DNA from: Neocallimastix lanati (nom. inval.)
Lineage: Eukaryota > Neocallimastigomycota > Neocallimastigomycetes > Neocallimastigales > Neocallimastigaceae
Assembly: GCA_016946835.1 (NCBI GenBank)
Contig: JACVTC010000167.1
Location: 138,501 to 202,500 of the forward strand
Direction: 5' to 3'
DNA length: 64,000 nt
Both the position numbers and the translations under genes were made by a program. The notes beneath the pieces were generated by a model. That model was not told the origin of the DNA, did not search any database, and saw only the letters and a program-made list of their open reading frames with translations. Positions 13,121-25,349 of the stretch are shown piece by piece; the stretch's first letter is position 1, and each line of letters opens with the position of its first letter.

Positions 13121-13800
13121 TTGTTATTATATATTATTATATATTATTTATTATTTATTATATATTATTTATTATTTATTATTTATTATTTATTATTTAT
13201 TATTTATTATTTATTATTTATTATTTATTATTTATTATTTATTATTTATTATTCAATTATTTATTATTTATTATTTATTATTCATTTATTTATTATTCAT
13301 TTATTTATTATTTATTATTTATTATTTATTATTTATTATTCATTTATTTATTATTTATTATTTATTATTTATTATTTATTATTTATTATTTATTATTTAT
13401 TATTTATTATTTATTATTTATTATTTATTATTTATTATTTATTATTTATTATTTATTATTTATTATTTATTATTTATTATTTATTATTTATTATTTATTA
13501 TTTATTATTTATTATTTATTATTTATTATTTATTATTTATTATTTATTATTATTTATTATTAATTATTTATTATTTATTATATATTATTTATTATTTATT
13601 ATTATAATTATTAATATTACTATTATTATCTATAATTATTTATTACTATTATTATTTATTGTTATTAATATTTATTATTATTTATTAATATGATTATTTA
13701 TTAATATGATTATTTATTACTATTAATCTTTATTATTATTTATTAATATGATTATTTATTATTATTTATTATTACAGTTTTTTATTATTATTTATTATTT
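13121..13800. repeat. Second heptanucleotide satellite (TTATTTA)n
   Basis: About 480 bp of heptamers (13130-13610) grade into irregular ATT/TTA repeats with TTATTAATATGAT units up to 13800. The 190-residue open frame across it has an Ile/Tyr/Leu/Phe heptad pattern produced by the 7-bp period and is not a gene. Confidence 0.85.
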
Positions 13801-13811
13801 AATAATATTAT

Positions 13812-13996
13812 TGTTTGAATATGTTTTTATAATATGTGAATATGAGATTAATGTAAAAAATGTAATGTTAATTTGTTTAAATATAAGTCACAATGTAATA
13901 GTATAAAAATCATAATTAAGTGCTAGTAACTCTTTATCATAAAATAAATTAATAAAGTTGACATATTTATAAATCCTAGATTCATGACTCTTAACA
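13812..13996 (+). mobile_element. LTR-like relic followed by a primer-binding-like site
   Basis: The segment begins near TGTTTGAATATG and ends in AACA. It is immediately followed (13997) by GATTAAGAGTCTCA, the same 14 bases that follow the 5' LTR of the intact Copia element at 25639. Its body resembles segments at about 14312-14430 and 23882-24010 (shared pieces such as AAAATGTAATGT, CACAATG and AACTCTTTAT). I read it as the 5' LTR end of a decayed element whose interior has been lost. The left boundary is approximate. Confidence 0.5.
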
Positions 13997-14309
13997 GATT
14001 AAGAGTCTCATCTGACTCTAAAAAAGATTATTAGCAAAATAATCATATACTGGACACAATATTATGTCAAAGAAAAAAAAAATAATAAATTGAAATTTTA
14101 AATTATAATGAAAATCGTTCTTTAAGAAAGAATCACATATTAAACAACGATTTTTGTTAAACCACAAAACATATTATTTAAAGTATAATTATTTTTGCGT
14201 ATATTTATACATATCGAATGTGAATATATATATATTAACAACAACAATGGAGACTATTTGTTAGTGATTATATACAAAATAATTTAAATATTATGTCCCA
14301 AAGAATCAT

Positions 14310-14435
14310 ATGGACATGTTATAATATGGAAATATAGGATTAATATAATAAAATGTAATGTATAATAATTTAAATAAAAGATACAATCCATTGATATAAA
14401 AATATTTAATTATAGTTTTACTCTTTAGTTAGAAA
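14310..14435 (+). mobile_element. Second copy of the LTR-like relic
   Basis: It aligns by eye to 13815-13945: both contain TATAATATG-GAATAT, GATTAAT, AAAATGTAATGT, a TTTAAATA-AAG-ACAAT block and TATAAAAAT, then ACTCTTTA. It is diverged, with no internal coding region attached. It could be the 3' copy of the relic at 13.8 kb or a solo fragment. Confidence 0.4.
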
Positions 14436-15763
14436 CAAGATAATCTTTAAATATTCACAAAAAATAAGATATTCTTAAAGAAAAACAGAGAAAAAAAAAT
14501 TCTTAATATAAATACAAAAATTAAAAGTTTTATATGTCTTAATGTTTTTTATATAATAAAAATATAAATAAAATTTTTTAAGATTCTTAAAAATATCTAA
14601 TAAAAATATTCTTTAAATATTATTAAAAATATATAAAAAAAGTATTCTTTAAATGCTCTTAAGAATAAAGTTTGCTCTTTATTTATATAAAAACTAATAT
14701 TTTTTTTAACTTTTTATGTTTTAACATTTTAATTTATTTGTTTTTTATAAAGTTATATGGCGTATTATCTTATATTTATATATAAGATATACGCCATTTA
14801 TAATAACATTACAATAACAAATAATAAAGGATTCTATGAATCATGTGAAGTAACATTACGAAATGATACACTTACCAAAAAATAATAGTAATTTTCCTAC
14901 TTATTTAAGGATAATTTTAATTCCGAATCATTCATTTTTCTGTTTTTTTTTTTTTTTTTTTTTTATGTTAAATAATATGTAACTAATATATTAAGCGTTT
15001 ATGAATATATATTTTTATGATAGTGTGCTGAATTTCCTAAAAGTACATTTCAGAAAATGTGGCGTTTAAAATTTTAATGTTTAAATAAATAACAATAATT
15101 ATTATAATAAATATAAATAAGTTTAATTATTAATGAGATTTTAAATATTTTAGACATTAAAATTTTTTTTCATAATACTTCATATATTTACTTTATATAT
15201 AGGGCATATTAAAAAAAATTGTATAATTAATATTTATTTAAAATATAAAAGAATTAAAAATTAAAAAAAATAATTGACCATATTAAAATATTTAATATTT
15301 GTATAGTAATTTTATATCATTTAATTCTATAGTAATCAATGAAAAAAGTATTTAATGCTATTATTAACTTAATAATTATCATTTATATATAGGAATATTA
15401 ATAAAATATTATTATAAAAAAGCATGTATATGTTTGAAAACCCAGATTATATAATAAATAAATAAAATAACAAATACAATTTATTTTTGAAAGAGTTATT
15501 CTTTTTATTATTATTATAAGGTTAAAACCTTATATAAATAAAAAATATATTAATTTTTTTTTTGGAGAATTTTATTAAAATTAAGAACTTTATAATTTAA
15601 AAAAAATATTATATCTCATAAAAATTTTTTACTTTTATAAAATTCAAATTGTAATTATTACATTTACATAATAAAATAAAATATAAAAAATTAATTTTTA
15701 TATAAACATGATATAATACTTTTTTTCAAAAATATTCAAACTAATTATACTTTGCAAAATAAA

Positions 15764-15848
<85 letters not shown>

Positions 15849-16160
15849 AAAATCTTTTTGAGGAGTGAAATATTAGTAATAAATAAAATTACATAATTTA
15901 AAGTAATTCATGAATAAATATGAAGCATTATATAATAAATTAGAAAACTTTTATATAAAAGTTGCATACAATATAAATTTAAGAACTTATCTTTAATAAA
16001 AAAAAAATTATTAACTCTGATTTTTTTTTTTTTTAAACGGAAAAGAATAATTTTTAGCTTTATTAATTATATGAATTATTAATGATAACTTTTAAAGTTT
16101 TCTTGTCAGAAATTTAAAAAATTAATTATTTATTGTATTGTTATTAATTTTTCTTAATAA
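14436..16160. other. AT-rich intergenic with a TACGCCAT palindrome and a long ATT tract
   Basis: At 14757-14797 there is a near-perfect palindrome: ATGGCGTAT... mirrored by ...ATACGCCAT, 17-18 bp arms and a ~5-nt loop. A trinucleotide ATT tract spans 15765-15846 (about 26 units). The rest is A/T-rich with no coding signal. Confidence 0.6.
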
Positions 16161-17159
16161 TGTTGATCTAAATATCATAAGATTCTAAGATACTCCAGAG
16201 GACTCCAGGCACTGAATAGGCAAGAAAAGTGATTTCTTCGGTTTACTACTTCATCTCTTTCTCTTCCATTTATATTTACACAGTCTCCACTTCTTCATTT
16301 TGTGAAGAGCATCTTGAAAAAAAAAAATTGCTTATTTTAAGATTTATAGGTAGGATTGGATACCAAAGAATAGGAAGTGTTCTATTTTTTTTTCCTCCCT
16401 TCCCTCATAAAAACTTTTCAGCCCATCAAAAAAAAAAAAAAAAAAAAAAAAATTTACCTCAACACACACCTTTACAACTGATATACGGGACTTTTATGTG
16501 CTACTAATTTTTAATAGTATCGTTATATTTAATTTTAACCTTTATTAATATATTTTAATTTATAAACCCAATTAGCCAAGGGTCTTCTCTAAATTACAAT
16601 AAGGAAGAGTAGTTATTAGAAATCTTTATAATAATTTAATAAATATTAATAATAATAAATATACATTTAAAATATATTATATCGGAGTATAGTATAATAT
16701 ATAATAAATATATATTAAAATAATAAATATAATAAATATAACTATATAATTCTTAAAAATGAAAATAAGAATAATAAAGTTAAATATATAAGAATATAAT
16801 TATATAATAAATATGAATATAATAAATAATATCAACTATATATATATTTAATTATAATTAAAATAACTAAAACTATTTCATTATATTATAATATATAGAA
16901 ATATTATGTATTTTTAATATAAACTTTAAAATAAATAAGAATATTTAAGTTATATATATAATAATATTCTTATTATATATATTTAGAAGAAATTAACTAT
17001 TTAATTTAATATATTTAATATATTTCATATTATAATGAATAATATATATATAAATATTGAATAAGAAATTATTTCAAATATTATTATTGACAAAAGAGAT
17101 ATAAATTTAATATTTAATAATTATTATTAAATATACAAATATGTTGCTACACATATTTG
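16161..17159. other. Slightly GC-richer unclassified stretch, then AT-rich spacer
   Basis: From 16180 to 16500 the base composition is less extreme (for example ACTCCAGAGGACTCCAGGCA at 16191 and CTCAACACACACCTTTACAA near 16457), which suggests a decayed sequence of some kind. I could not find a convincing reading frame: the 92-codon plus-strand frame is interrupted by A and T runs in its translation. 16500-17160 is plain AT-rich DNA. Confidence 0.4.
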
Positions 17160-18800
17160 TTTTATATCACAACCCCCCCTTTACCAGAAAGAACTTCCTA
17201 TCTAGACTTATATCTTGATCAAATTTTTTGTTTCCAAAGTTTGGGAGGCTGTCGTCAGTTGGTTTCAACAGGAAGGGCCCTCACAACATGACCAAAGGGG
17301 TGGCGAATTCTCACTAAGAATAATGAATAAGAAAAGAAGTTTTAATCAAACCATTATTCCAACTGAAAATATAACAGATCTTTTACCAAAAAATAGTAAT
17401 AGAATAAATAGCAAAAAAGTCCAAAAAGTCGTTTACAATGAAATTTAAACATAATCATAATAAAAAAAAAAAAGAATAATACAATAATGGCCATCTACCT
17501 AAAAATGAACCAAATAGCAATAAAAAAAATATAATAATAATAAGAATAATAAATAGGAAAAAAAATGGAAGTGATATCAATTAAAAGTTATAATAAGTAA
17601 CCATTAAAAAAAAATAATAAAAAATAAATAAATAAATAAATAAAAATGCGACTTTAAAACAAATAAAGAAATAATAATGGTTTCCATATCTATCATATAA
17701 TGAATTCATAAAGAAATATCCTAAAGTTCAGAATTACCCAACGCATACTTATAAGAATTTGAAGAAAATAGAATTGACATTATCGAGATTGAAATTCGCT
17801 ATGACGCAGAAAAACCAAACATTGATATTAAAAGTTTGGTTTAGGTCGTTAAAAAAACAGAGATATTTATCATATACAAAGCCCATGAACCACTCAATAT
17901 AAACAAGACATCACCAAGGTTCACCAAGGGAAAATAAAGACTTATTTACTATTGCAAAAATCCTATTACTAAATTAATTATACTACGTGGAATTATTGTC
18001 AGACCGAATAAAGCAAATCATCTGATAATTGAAGAAATGAAGAAATCGTGAAAATCAAGTAATTAACACAACCAAACACTAAATGAAAACCCCATGGAAA
18101 AAAAAATAATATTAAATTTAGATAATGAATTGATATTAACAAAATTTTTTTTCCACTAACACCAAAAAAAAAATTTACATAATCTTTTACGCCATCGGAG
18201 AATGACTCAATCTATAATCCTTCTCTGCCGAAATTTCAAGAAAATGAAGAATTACAATATATATATAAAAAAAAGTAACAAAATTCTTTTAAAACAGATA
18301 GAAAATTACTTTAAGTGAACAAAAAAAAAAAAAAAAAAAGATTTTACTCCTTCTTACCGATCATAAGAAAGGAATGAATTCAAGCAATTCATAATATTCC
18401 TTAGTTAAATTAAAGGACAACAATAAAACAACAACAATCCCCTCCAAACAATATATATACCATCACAGCTCTACCTGTCAATATTTCTTACACTACCAGA
18501 GAAAAAAATAATTTTTTGACAGAGGCGAGTTGAATATTAAACTTAAAAACGAAGATATAAAGAAGAAGATTTAGATAGTCTTCCAATTCTAAAAAAGTTC
18601 AAATTGTTTAAAATGGCTTACAGTAAAAATTTGAAGGGTTAACCATAAAAAATTTTGAAGAACTTCTTAACAATATGAAAATTGAAACAGCTGATCAACT
18701 AAGCCATGCCTGTAGCATTGTTGGAACGGAACTTTTCGAACGGTATTTAATTGCTATAATTTATAATTATAAATTCTATACTAACTGCTAAGTATTACTC
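17160..18800 (+). pseudogene. Decayed coding relic, family unknown
   Basis: Several short plus-strand frames have coding-like composition but shift frame and carry stops. 17215-17448 encodes a mixed peptide including VSWFQQEGPSQHDQRGG. 17678-17902 holds 70-odd open codons (begins WFPYLSYNEFIKKYPK), overlapped by a second frame reading EIEIRYDAEKPNIDIKSL. Around 18190-18260 one frame reads TPSENDSIYNPSLPKFQE. Around 18640-18740 another reads FEELLNNMKIETADQLSHA, then GTELFERYL. Together these look like one or more genes inactivated by indels, plausibly transposon-derived given the neighbourhood. I recognise no motif. Confidence 0.35.
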
Positions 18801-19960
18801 AATTCCCCCATTTAATGAAATTAGTTCTAACGAGCTGCATCACCACTTCATAAGTATTATATATTTTCTTTCTTGACTTATGAATTGCTTATAATCATAT
18901 GAAGTTGACAAACGATTCAACATAAACCATCTGAATTCCAAGGAGTTATGAACTTAAATTCTTAATTAAAAAATAAAAATAAATCTTAACTATGGCGTAG
19001 TTATTTACTTAGAACAACTTACATATTTACGGAATAAGAAAAGATGAATGTTTAAATAATAATTTTTTCGTTTTTAAAATAATTAAAGAAATGCAACCTA
19101 TTCTGTAAACTTGAATAATGTAACCTTTTCTACAAATGAACTTGAGTATCTCGTATATAAAGTTAAAAATAATACTAATTATCTCTCCTAAAAACAATCA
19201 ACAGAATCGATAAAATTAGAAAAAATAAACAAAAAAAAAAAAAAAAAAAAAAATTCGTTAAAGACACTCAAGATTTATTTGGATTTCTAAAGCATATTAT
19301 ATAAATTTAAAAAAAAAAAAAAATCCAAATTTAAATAGTCATATTGTACTAGGTGATATTCATGATGTTAAGTTTTTTTGGGGGGAGGTGGAAGGTTTTT
19401 AGCTAATTTATATTCATTATGAAAAAGTTAGTGTAAAAGGAGATACTAAAATAGATTACAATAACAAAAGACACAATAAATTTTATTTTATTAAAAAAAG
19501 TTTTAAAAATATTTTAATATTTATTAATAGTTATTTGTTCAATAACAATTGCATTGAGAAAAAATGTGAGAAAAGTATCTTCTATTTATACTTTTCCTAA
19601 ATACATTGATAATATTATTTTATTTAAATTACATATATTTTAATATAAAACTATCCTAATGAATTTTATTAAATAACAAATTTATAAACTATAGCTAAAT
19701 TTAGAAAAATATAATTAAACTAAATACTAAATAATTTAAATTAAGTATATTTATTATCTATTTATTATTTTAATATTAAAAGTAAAATCTTTATTTATTT
19801 TCAATTTAAAAACAATGTTAAAAGAGTCATGATTAAAATTTGAAACTTAATTTTCACAAAATAAATTAATAATTTATTTTGTTTTAAACATTAATCAATT
19901 AATTTAAATCGTTGTAAAACAATAGTTTTCTCAGAATTTAATTTTATAAAAATGATTTTT
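18801..19960. other. AT-rich spacer, no gene seen
   Basis: Diffuse AT-rich DNA with A runs near 19230-19255 and 19308-19325. A short G-run (TTTTTTGGGGGGAGGTGGAA) lies near 19375. No frame with coding character was found. Confidence 0.4.
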
Positions 19961-20244
19961 TTATAATTTAGTATGGAGTAACCCTAACCCTTAACCCGGC
20001 TGGTTTCGTCTGGAAGGGCTGGAGGAACTACGGTGAAGGCAGTTAGGGCAAGCTGGGTGGGAAACTGGACTTTAAAATTGTATAAATATAAAATAAAATA
20101 AAAAATATATATTTAAAAATAAAATAATGTAAATAGAATTGTAAATTATTAATTACCTAATTTTTTTTTTATAATTTAGTATGGAGGACTGGAAGAACTA
20201 CGGTGGAGGCGGTTAGGACGGGCTAGGTGGGAAACTGGACTTCC
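19961..20244 (+). repeat. Paired GC-rich blocks repeated at ~208 bp, first with CCCTAA motifs
   Basis: Two related blocks start with ATAATTTAGTATGGAG (about 19963 and 20171) and end with GGTGGGAAACTGGACTT (20070 and 20242). Between these ends both carry a GGAACTACGGT-GAGGCGGTTAGG-like core. The first block also contains AACCCTAACCCTTAACCC (19980-19997). They are strikingly GC-rich against the AT background. The spacer between them is ordinary AT-rich DNA. No function is evident; a stop in the shared frame argues against coding. Confidence 0.7.
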
Positions 20245-22800
20245 GTTTTATTTTATTCATTTATTTCTATTTTTTTTTAATTTTATTATTTTATATTTTT
20301 TTTTTTTTTTTTATTTTATATTTTTGAATTACACAAGAAAAATTTTTAATTTAAAATGTGATTGGAATAATCACATCTTTACAGGTTCATAGAACACATT
20401 TAATTATAATTTTTAATTTAAAGGTTAAATGAAAAATTAATTTAAATTTTTTTTCTAATAAAATTTTTAACCCTTTCAAAAATTTTATTTAATATTAAAA
20501 TTGTAATCAATTAACAATTATTATGTATATACTAAACACAAAAATGTTTTATAAGAATATCTTAATATTTGTTTTTATGAAAACTTTCTTATTTTATTTT
20601 ATTTAAAATATAAATTTTTTATCTATTAATTAATAAAGGTTATAATTAGTTAGATAATTAATTAATACTTAACATTTAATGTTTATAATTTAATAACTAA
20701 TGTTTAATTTAATAATTTATAATCTAATCCTTAAAAATATTTTAATTAGAGAATTTTTAAAAAAGCTATTTAGATTTTACATCAAATAACATATTCTATA
20801 ATTTAACTAATAACTATTTAATTCGTATTTTTTTAATTGATGATTATCAAATAATACTCTATATTCTAATACTATACTATTATATAATATAATAACTCTA
20901 AACTAATAATAATATTTATTATGACTAAAACTAGAGATATAAATGCTTATATTATTATTTATATTAAGATTATTGTTTAGAATTATTTTAATATTGTTTT
21001 GCTTTAGAATAATGACTTTAAGACTATCAATAGACTAATTTTAGGATATTCTAAAATATAAAAATTACTATATAAATATAAATAGTAATTATAATAAAAA
21101 AGATATTTCTAATAATAAGAAGAGTACTTAAAATTTTTCCGAAATAATAATTGTTATTTAATAATAAAATGAATTATTTGAGTCATATAAAAAATTATTA
21201 CTTCATTGTATGTATTTTTTAATAGATAATCAGTATTCATTTTCAAATGATCATTACTCCTTTAATATTCAAAGTTAGGAGCATGATTTTAATACCGTTC
21301 TATAGATAATTCAGAGTTCTTTCAGAATATATACCCATAAAATGTTCTAGCTCTTTATATAAAGGAAGATATAAGAAAAATACAAGGAGGATTTTTGAAA
21401 TTAAAGTTGTAACTGAATATTTTAATCAACAATTTTAGTATTATAATAAAAAATTTTTATTAATTATTTCTTGGTGTTATGGCACATGAAAAAAAATAAT
21501 TAATATATTGGATTGAGTGAATATTAGAATTTTGAAGGGTTATTTTGAAAAGTAATTTCAGGTGATTTAAAAATAAATTGCGATCAGCTTATTTGACATA
21601 TGGCGATCATAAAAAATTATGCTAAAAAAAAAAATTATTGATAACTAATAAAAATTGGTTGGTGGAAATACAATTTTTGTTCAAATGGTTAGGAGATCTA
21701 TAATAAAAAATTAATAATAAATAAATATATTACATTTAAATAAAAAATTATTTATTTAATAAATATATTTTAAATAATTTTTTTTAAATGTTTATTTTTT
21801 TATTTAAAATAAAAAAAAAAATAAAAATAAAAATAAACATTTAAAAAAGTATTAAATTAACTTTTAAAAAAACATAATTTTAAATTTTAGGGAGATTTAC
21901 TAGATCGAGGATGCAACTCAAAAAACAAAAATATATTTATAATTTAATTATGAATTTAAGATTACATTCCTTCAATGGGAGAGGAAACTTAAGGAAATTA
22001 TGAACACTTGTCTGATATATTAGATTATGGAAATATAAAAAAAAATAAAATGTATTAAAATATTGTAATAAAATAAATGGAAATTTCTTTTAAAAAAAAA
22101 TGTTGTAGATTCATAAAAGTGTAAGGAAATGAATACATCAACTATTGAAGATATACCGGATAAACATTAATTGATTTAAAATTTAAATTTTTTAAAAAAA
22201 TATTTTTAATTGATATTTCAATCTCTTGCTAATAATATATCTTTTAATAAGGTTTCATAATTAATTGTAATACAATTTATTACAAATTTATTTGCAATTT
22301 AATAAGATTACTTTCAAAATTTTACAGATATTTAATTATCTCAAGTATTTAAATACATTAATATAAAAGGAAACTATTCATTTCCTATTTTTACATACCC
22401 TTTATTAAACGAAAATGTTCCATTATGGACAAGAAAATTTTCTTCACTGGAAAATTAGAACTAAATAATTAAAATTTGGGATTATATATGGAATATTCAT
22501 TAGCATCATTCATGATTCTTCCTTTTTTATTTTATAATTTAATTTTATATAAAATTAAAGATATGTAAATATAATTTTATCTATTAAAGTAGATTTCGGT
22601 TTATTTTAATTTTATATGTTAAATTTTTAATCCTTTAATTTTATCCTATTCTAAGGTATTCTAAATTAGATGCTTTATATTATTACATTGTTATATAATA
22701 TAACAATATATTGGTTTGTATGGGATCTCAGACATATAATATCTTGCACTTTCCCCATAGCATCTATCGAAAAATGATTATCTAAATTTGTATAAATTCA
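20245..22800. other. AT-rich region, probably decayed retroelement sequence
   Basis: No convincing gene. Segments such as 21230-21400 and 22380-22460 (LLNENVPLWTRKFSSLEN in one frame) look like decayed coding DNA and lie upstream of the RNase H remnant at 22.8 kb, so part of this region may be an eroded Ty3/gypsy pol. The rest is AT-rich without structure. Confidence 0.35.
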
Positions 22801-22801
22801 A

Positions 22802-22978
22802 TTCAAATTAAAAAAAAATAATATTCTTGCTGATACATTATCGAGATTTACGGAAAATCGATGCCAAGAAGAAAAACAAGAAACAAGATTCGGAATAGAA
22901 AGAAATGTTTTGAATATCAAAAAAAAAATTTCAAATTTATTAATTAGATTAACCCTTTACTAAAGGAACTATACCTAA
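22802..22978 (+). pseudogene. Ty3/gypsy pol remnant (end of RNase H)
   Basis: An open frame contains NNILADTLSRF (22817-22849), the characteristic N-x-x-A-D-x-L-S-R end of gypsy-type reverse transcriptase/RNase H. It is followed by a charged stretch (TENRCQEEKQETRFGIERN) where the linker to the integrase zinc finger normally sits. The frame ends at a stop near 22978, and upstream RT motifs are not recognisable, so this is a short relic. It is on the opposite strand from the gypsy relic at 32-37 kb and is not simply a missing part of it. Confidence 0.55.
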
Positions 22979-23414
22979 TAGATAGAATAATAAATAATTG
23001 TTTAGTTGAAATATTAACTTATGATAGTTTACTTGGATACAGAAATAATATTATATAATTGGTTTAAAAACTTTTAGAAATTTAAAAATTTCAGTACTCA
23101 ATAAAATGATTAAATAGCTACAACAAATGATTATGGCAATAAAGTCATAATAAAATAAAAATTTTATACATATTATAAAGAATTATTAAGGGAATCATAG
23201 TAATTAATATACAAATCCCTAACCCTTATAAAATTTATAGTAAATTATACAATATTTAGTAAGAAAATATTAATAGATAAAATTTAAAATATAAATTATA
23301 CTATTGTGTAATATATATTTTAGTCATATTATCAAAATATGTGAATTAAATTTAATGGACTAAAAAATAGCATTAATATAAGAGTTATTTATCAAGAATT
23401 CAAGTAAATAATTT

Positions 23415-23665
23415 AGTAAAGATGGTGTAAATCCAAATAGATAGTCAATACTTTAAGTGACGTAAAATTATTGAAGGTTAACCATATGAGTTATCAATGG
23501 TAAGGGATCAAAAGTGATGTAAAAACTAAAAAGATTAGGTCATGAGTTTTCACAGGGTTAGGCGTAAAACCAAAAGAATAGCTGTATGTCTTTTTGTTTG
23601 GGTGGGCATAAGACCTAAAAGGAAACCAGTATAGGGATGGTGTAAAATACGGTAAAGTATCCAAT
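23415..23665 (+). repeat. Degenerate 45-50 bp tandem repeat around a GTGTAAAA core
   Basis: A loosely conserved unit recurs: GATGGTGTAAATCC (23421), GTGACGTAAAATT (23458), GTGATGTAAAAAC (23513), TTAGGCGTAAAACC (23561), GGGCATAAGACC (23604), GGTGTAAAATACGG (23640). Each is followed by an AAAAGA/AAAGATTAGG-like segment. This is a mildly GC-rich island. It may be internal repeats of a decayed element, sitting shortly before the polypurine-like tract at 23872. Confidence 0.5.
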
Positions 23666-23871
23666 CCATAATTAATTAAGCTTGAATATAATTAAACCAA
23701 TAATATGAAGACTTATTGATGTTTAAAGTAATAAATATTATAGTTCGAATATAATTTAGAATATACTTAGGCTTGTATAAATTTGAAATTTAGCATTAGA
23801 TAAAATAGTAAATATAATTGGATAATACACATATTCGATAGCAAATCTAACTTTTGTAAAACAATTAGATT

Positions 23872-24060
23872 TAAGGGGGAATGTAATAAAATGAAAGTAA
23901 AGTTTATTATAAAATGTTATATATTTAATGTAATTTATTAGCCACAATGTTCTAATATATAAATTGAATGTAACAAAAAATTAACTAATAGCAACTCTTT
24001 ATAATAAATAAATAATTGAATAATATATTATAATTTTTATTATAATTGTATAGAATATCT
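23872..24060 (+). mobile_element. LTR-like relic preceded by a polypurine-like tract
   Basis: AAGGGGGAA (23873-23881) precedes TGTAATAAAATG, as a polypurine tract precedes the 3' LTR of a retroelement. The following ~130 bp share blocks with 13815-13945 (AATGTAATTTATTAGCCACAATG and a GCAACTCTTTATAATAAAT-like end). It is probably the 3' LTR of an eroded element whose interior lay to the left. The right boundary is uncertain. Confidence 0.4.
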
Positions 24061-24414
24061 TAAAAATGTATATCTTTATTTTAAAATAATTATAAACCAC
24101 ATTGAGAAATGCATGATTCCCATCTAACATACCCTTTATTTCAAGATTTTTTTTTCAATAACTTTAGTTCATGTTATAATTATTAATGTAAAGATTTAAT
24201 AAAATCTTTAATAATTAATTATTACATATTTAATTAATATAATAAAATTACATAAATTTATGATTTACGTATATGAAAATTAATTATAAATTTATGTATA
24301 CTTTTCATAAAGGATAAATTATTATTTAAATAATTTTGGATAATAAATTTAATCTAAATAATTTATTTAAGTTAGTTAATTTAGTTTATTTAATTTAGTT
24401 ATTTTATTTAACTT

Positions 24415-24835
24415 AGTTAATTTAGTTTAGTTAGTTTAAAATACTTTAAAATTAATTTCGGAATAGTTTTAAATAGTTAAAATTAATTTAAATAGTTTAT
24501 AAAAATAGTTTTGAATTGTAAATATATAAACATTAGTATTAATAATATTTATATAATATATATCTAATAAATGAGTTTTCATTGAATTTAATTATTATTG
24601 TAAATAAATTGAAAGTTTATTGAATTAATTATTGTATAGTTTTAGTTAATTTTTATTTAATAAAATTACTGAAAATTATTTTGTTTACAAATAAATAGTA
24701 ATATATGTAAATTAGATAGAAATAATATATTATAATATAATCATAAAAAATTATAAATACATGTAAATTTCTATAATTAAATCGATGTATTAGTTATTGA
24801 CTATTAAATAGTTAATAACGAGAAGAGATTTATTT
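24415..24835 (+). repeat. Dispersed ~400-bp repeat, copy 1
   Basis: It aligns along its whole length with 39925-40320 in the same orientation. Shared blocks include TTTAAAATTAATTTCGGA, AAAATAGTTTTGAATTGTAA, ATATATAAACATTAGT, TAAATAGTAATATATGTA and AATCGATGTATTAGTTATTGAC. Differences are scattered substitutions and small indels. Size and dispersion suggest LTRs of an older family. The ORF split by the Copia element begins ~180 bp downstream. Confidence 0.65.
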
Positions 24836-25013
24836 TTAAATTTAATAAAAGATTATTTATTAAAAAAGGAATTTTTTTATTACGTGTTTAAAATATTTTG
24901 TGTATTTTGTTATTTGTAATCTGTTTCTTCCAAACTCTTTACAATTAAATTGAAGAAATTAAAATAAATTTGTTTTTTCATTTAAAAATTTATTTCAATA
25001 AACCCTATTATAA

Positions 25014-25349
25014 AAATCAACAGTTTCTCCTTCTTCCCTTGTGAAAGATGCTAATACCATAGAAGATGTTTGTAGTTTTATAAATAAAAAATTAACAGAA
25101 ATAAGTGAAAATCCAACTTCTAGTGCTGAAGGAATAAAGATGCAACGAAATATACAAGTAAATATAAATAAATTAAATTCTATGATCTATCGGTTTATTG
25201 GAACTACATCAACAAATGATATAAATATCGCGTTAAAAATGGTAGAAAATATTAATAATTCTTTACCAATATCATTGGTACTAAGATCAGATAATGAAAA
25301 AGCAATTTCCGCAAATAAAAGTTACAGTAATAAAAATCAAAATACAAAG
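25014..25349 (+). pseudogene. 5' part of an ORF split by the Copia insertion (hypothetical)
   Basis: The frame is open from 25014 and has no good ATG near its start (a GTG lies at 25041). The first bases follow a CAG at 25021-25023 that could be a splice acceptor, so this may be an internal or last exon. It encodes about 110 residues of mixed, partly amphipathic sequence (TIEDVCSFINKKLTEISE early, LKMVENINNSL later). It runs directly into the 5' LTR, where TGTTAG supplies an artificial stop. The 3' part resumes in the same frame at 30719-30822. Family not recognised. It could be a host gene, or the gag of an older retroelement whose LTR is the repeat at 24.4-24.8 kb. Confidence 0.55.

Noticed and set aside
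13121-13693. 190-codon open frame of Ile/Tyr/Leu/Phe
   Set aside because: Product of the 7-bp satellite; the heptad pattern follows the DNA period.
16229-16507. 92-codon plus-strand frame
   Set aside because: Contains translated A and T homopolymers and no domain; surrounding DNA has no gene structure.
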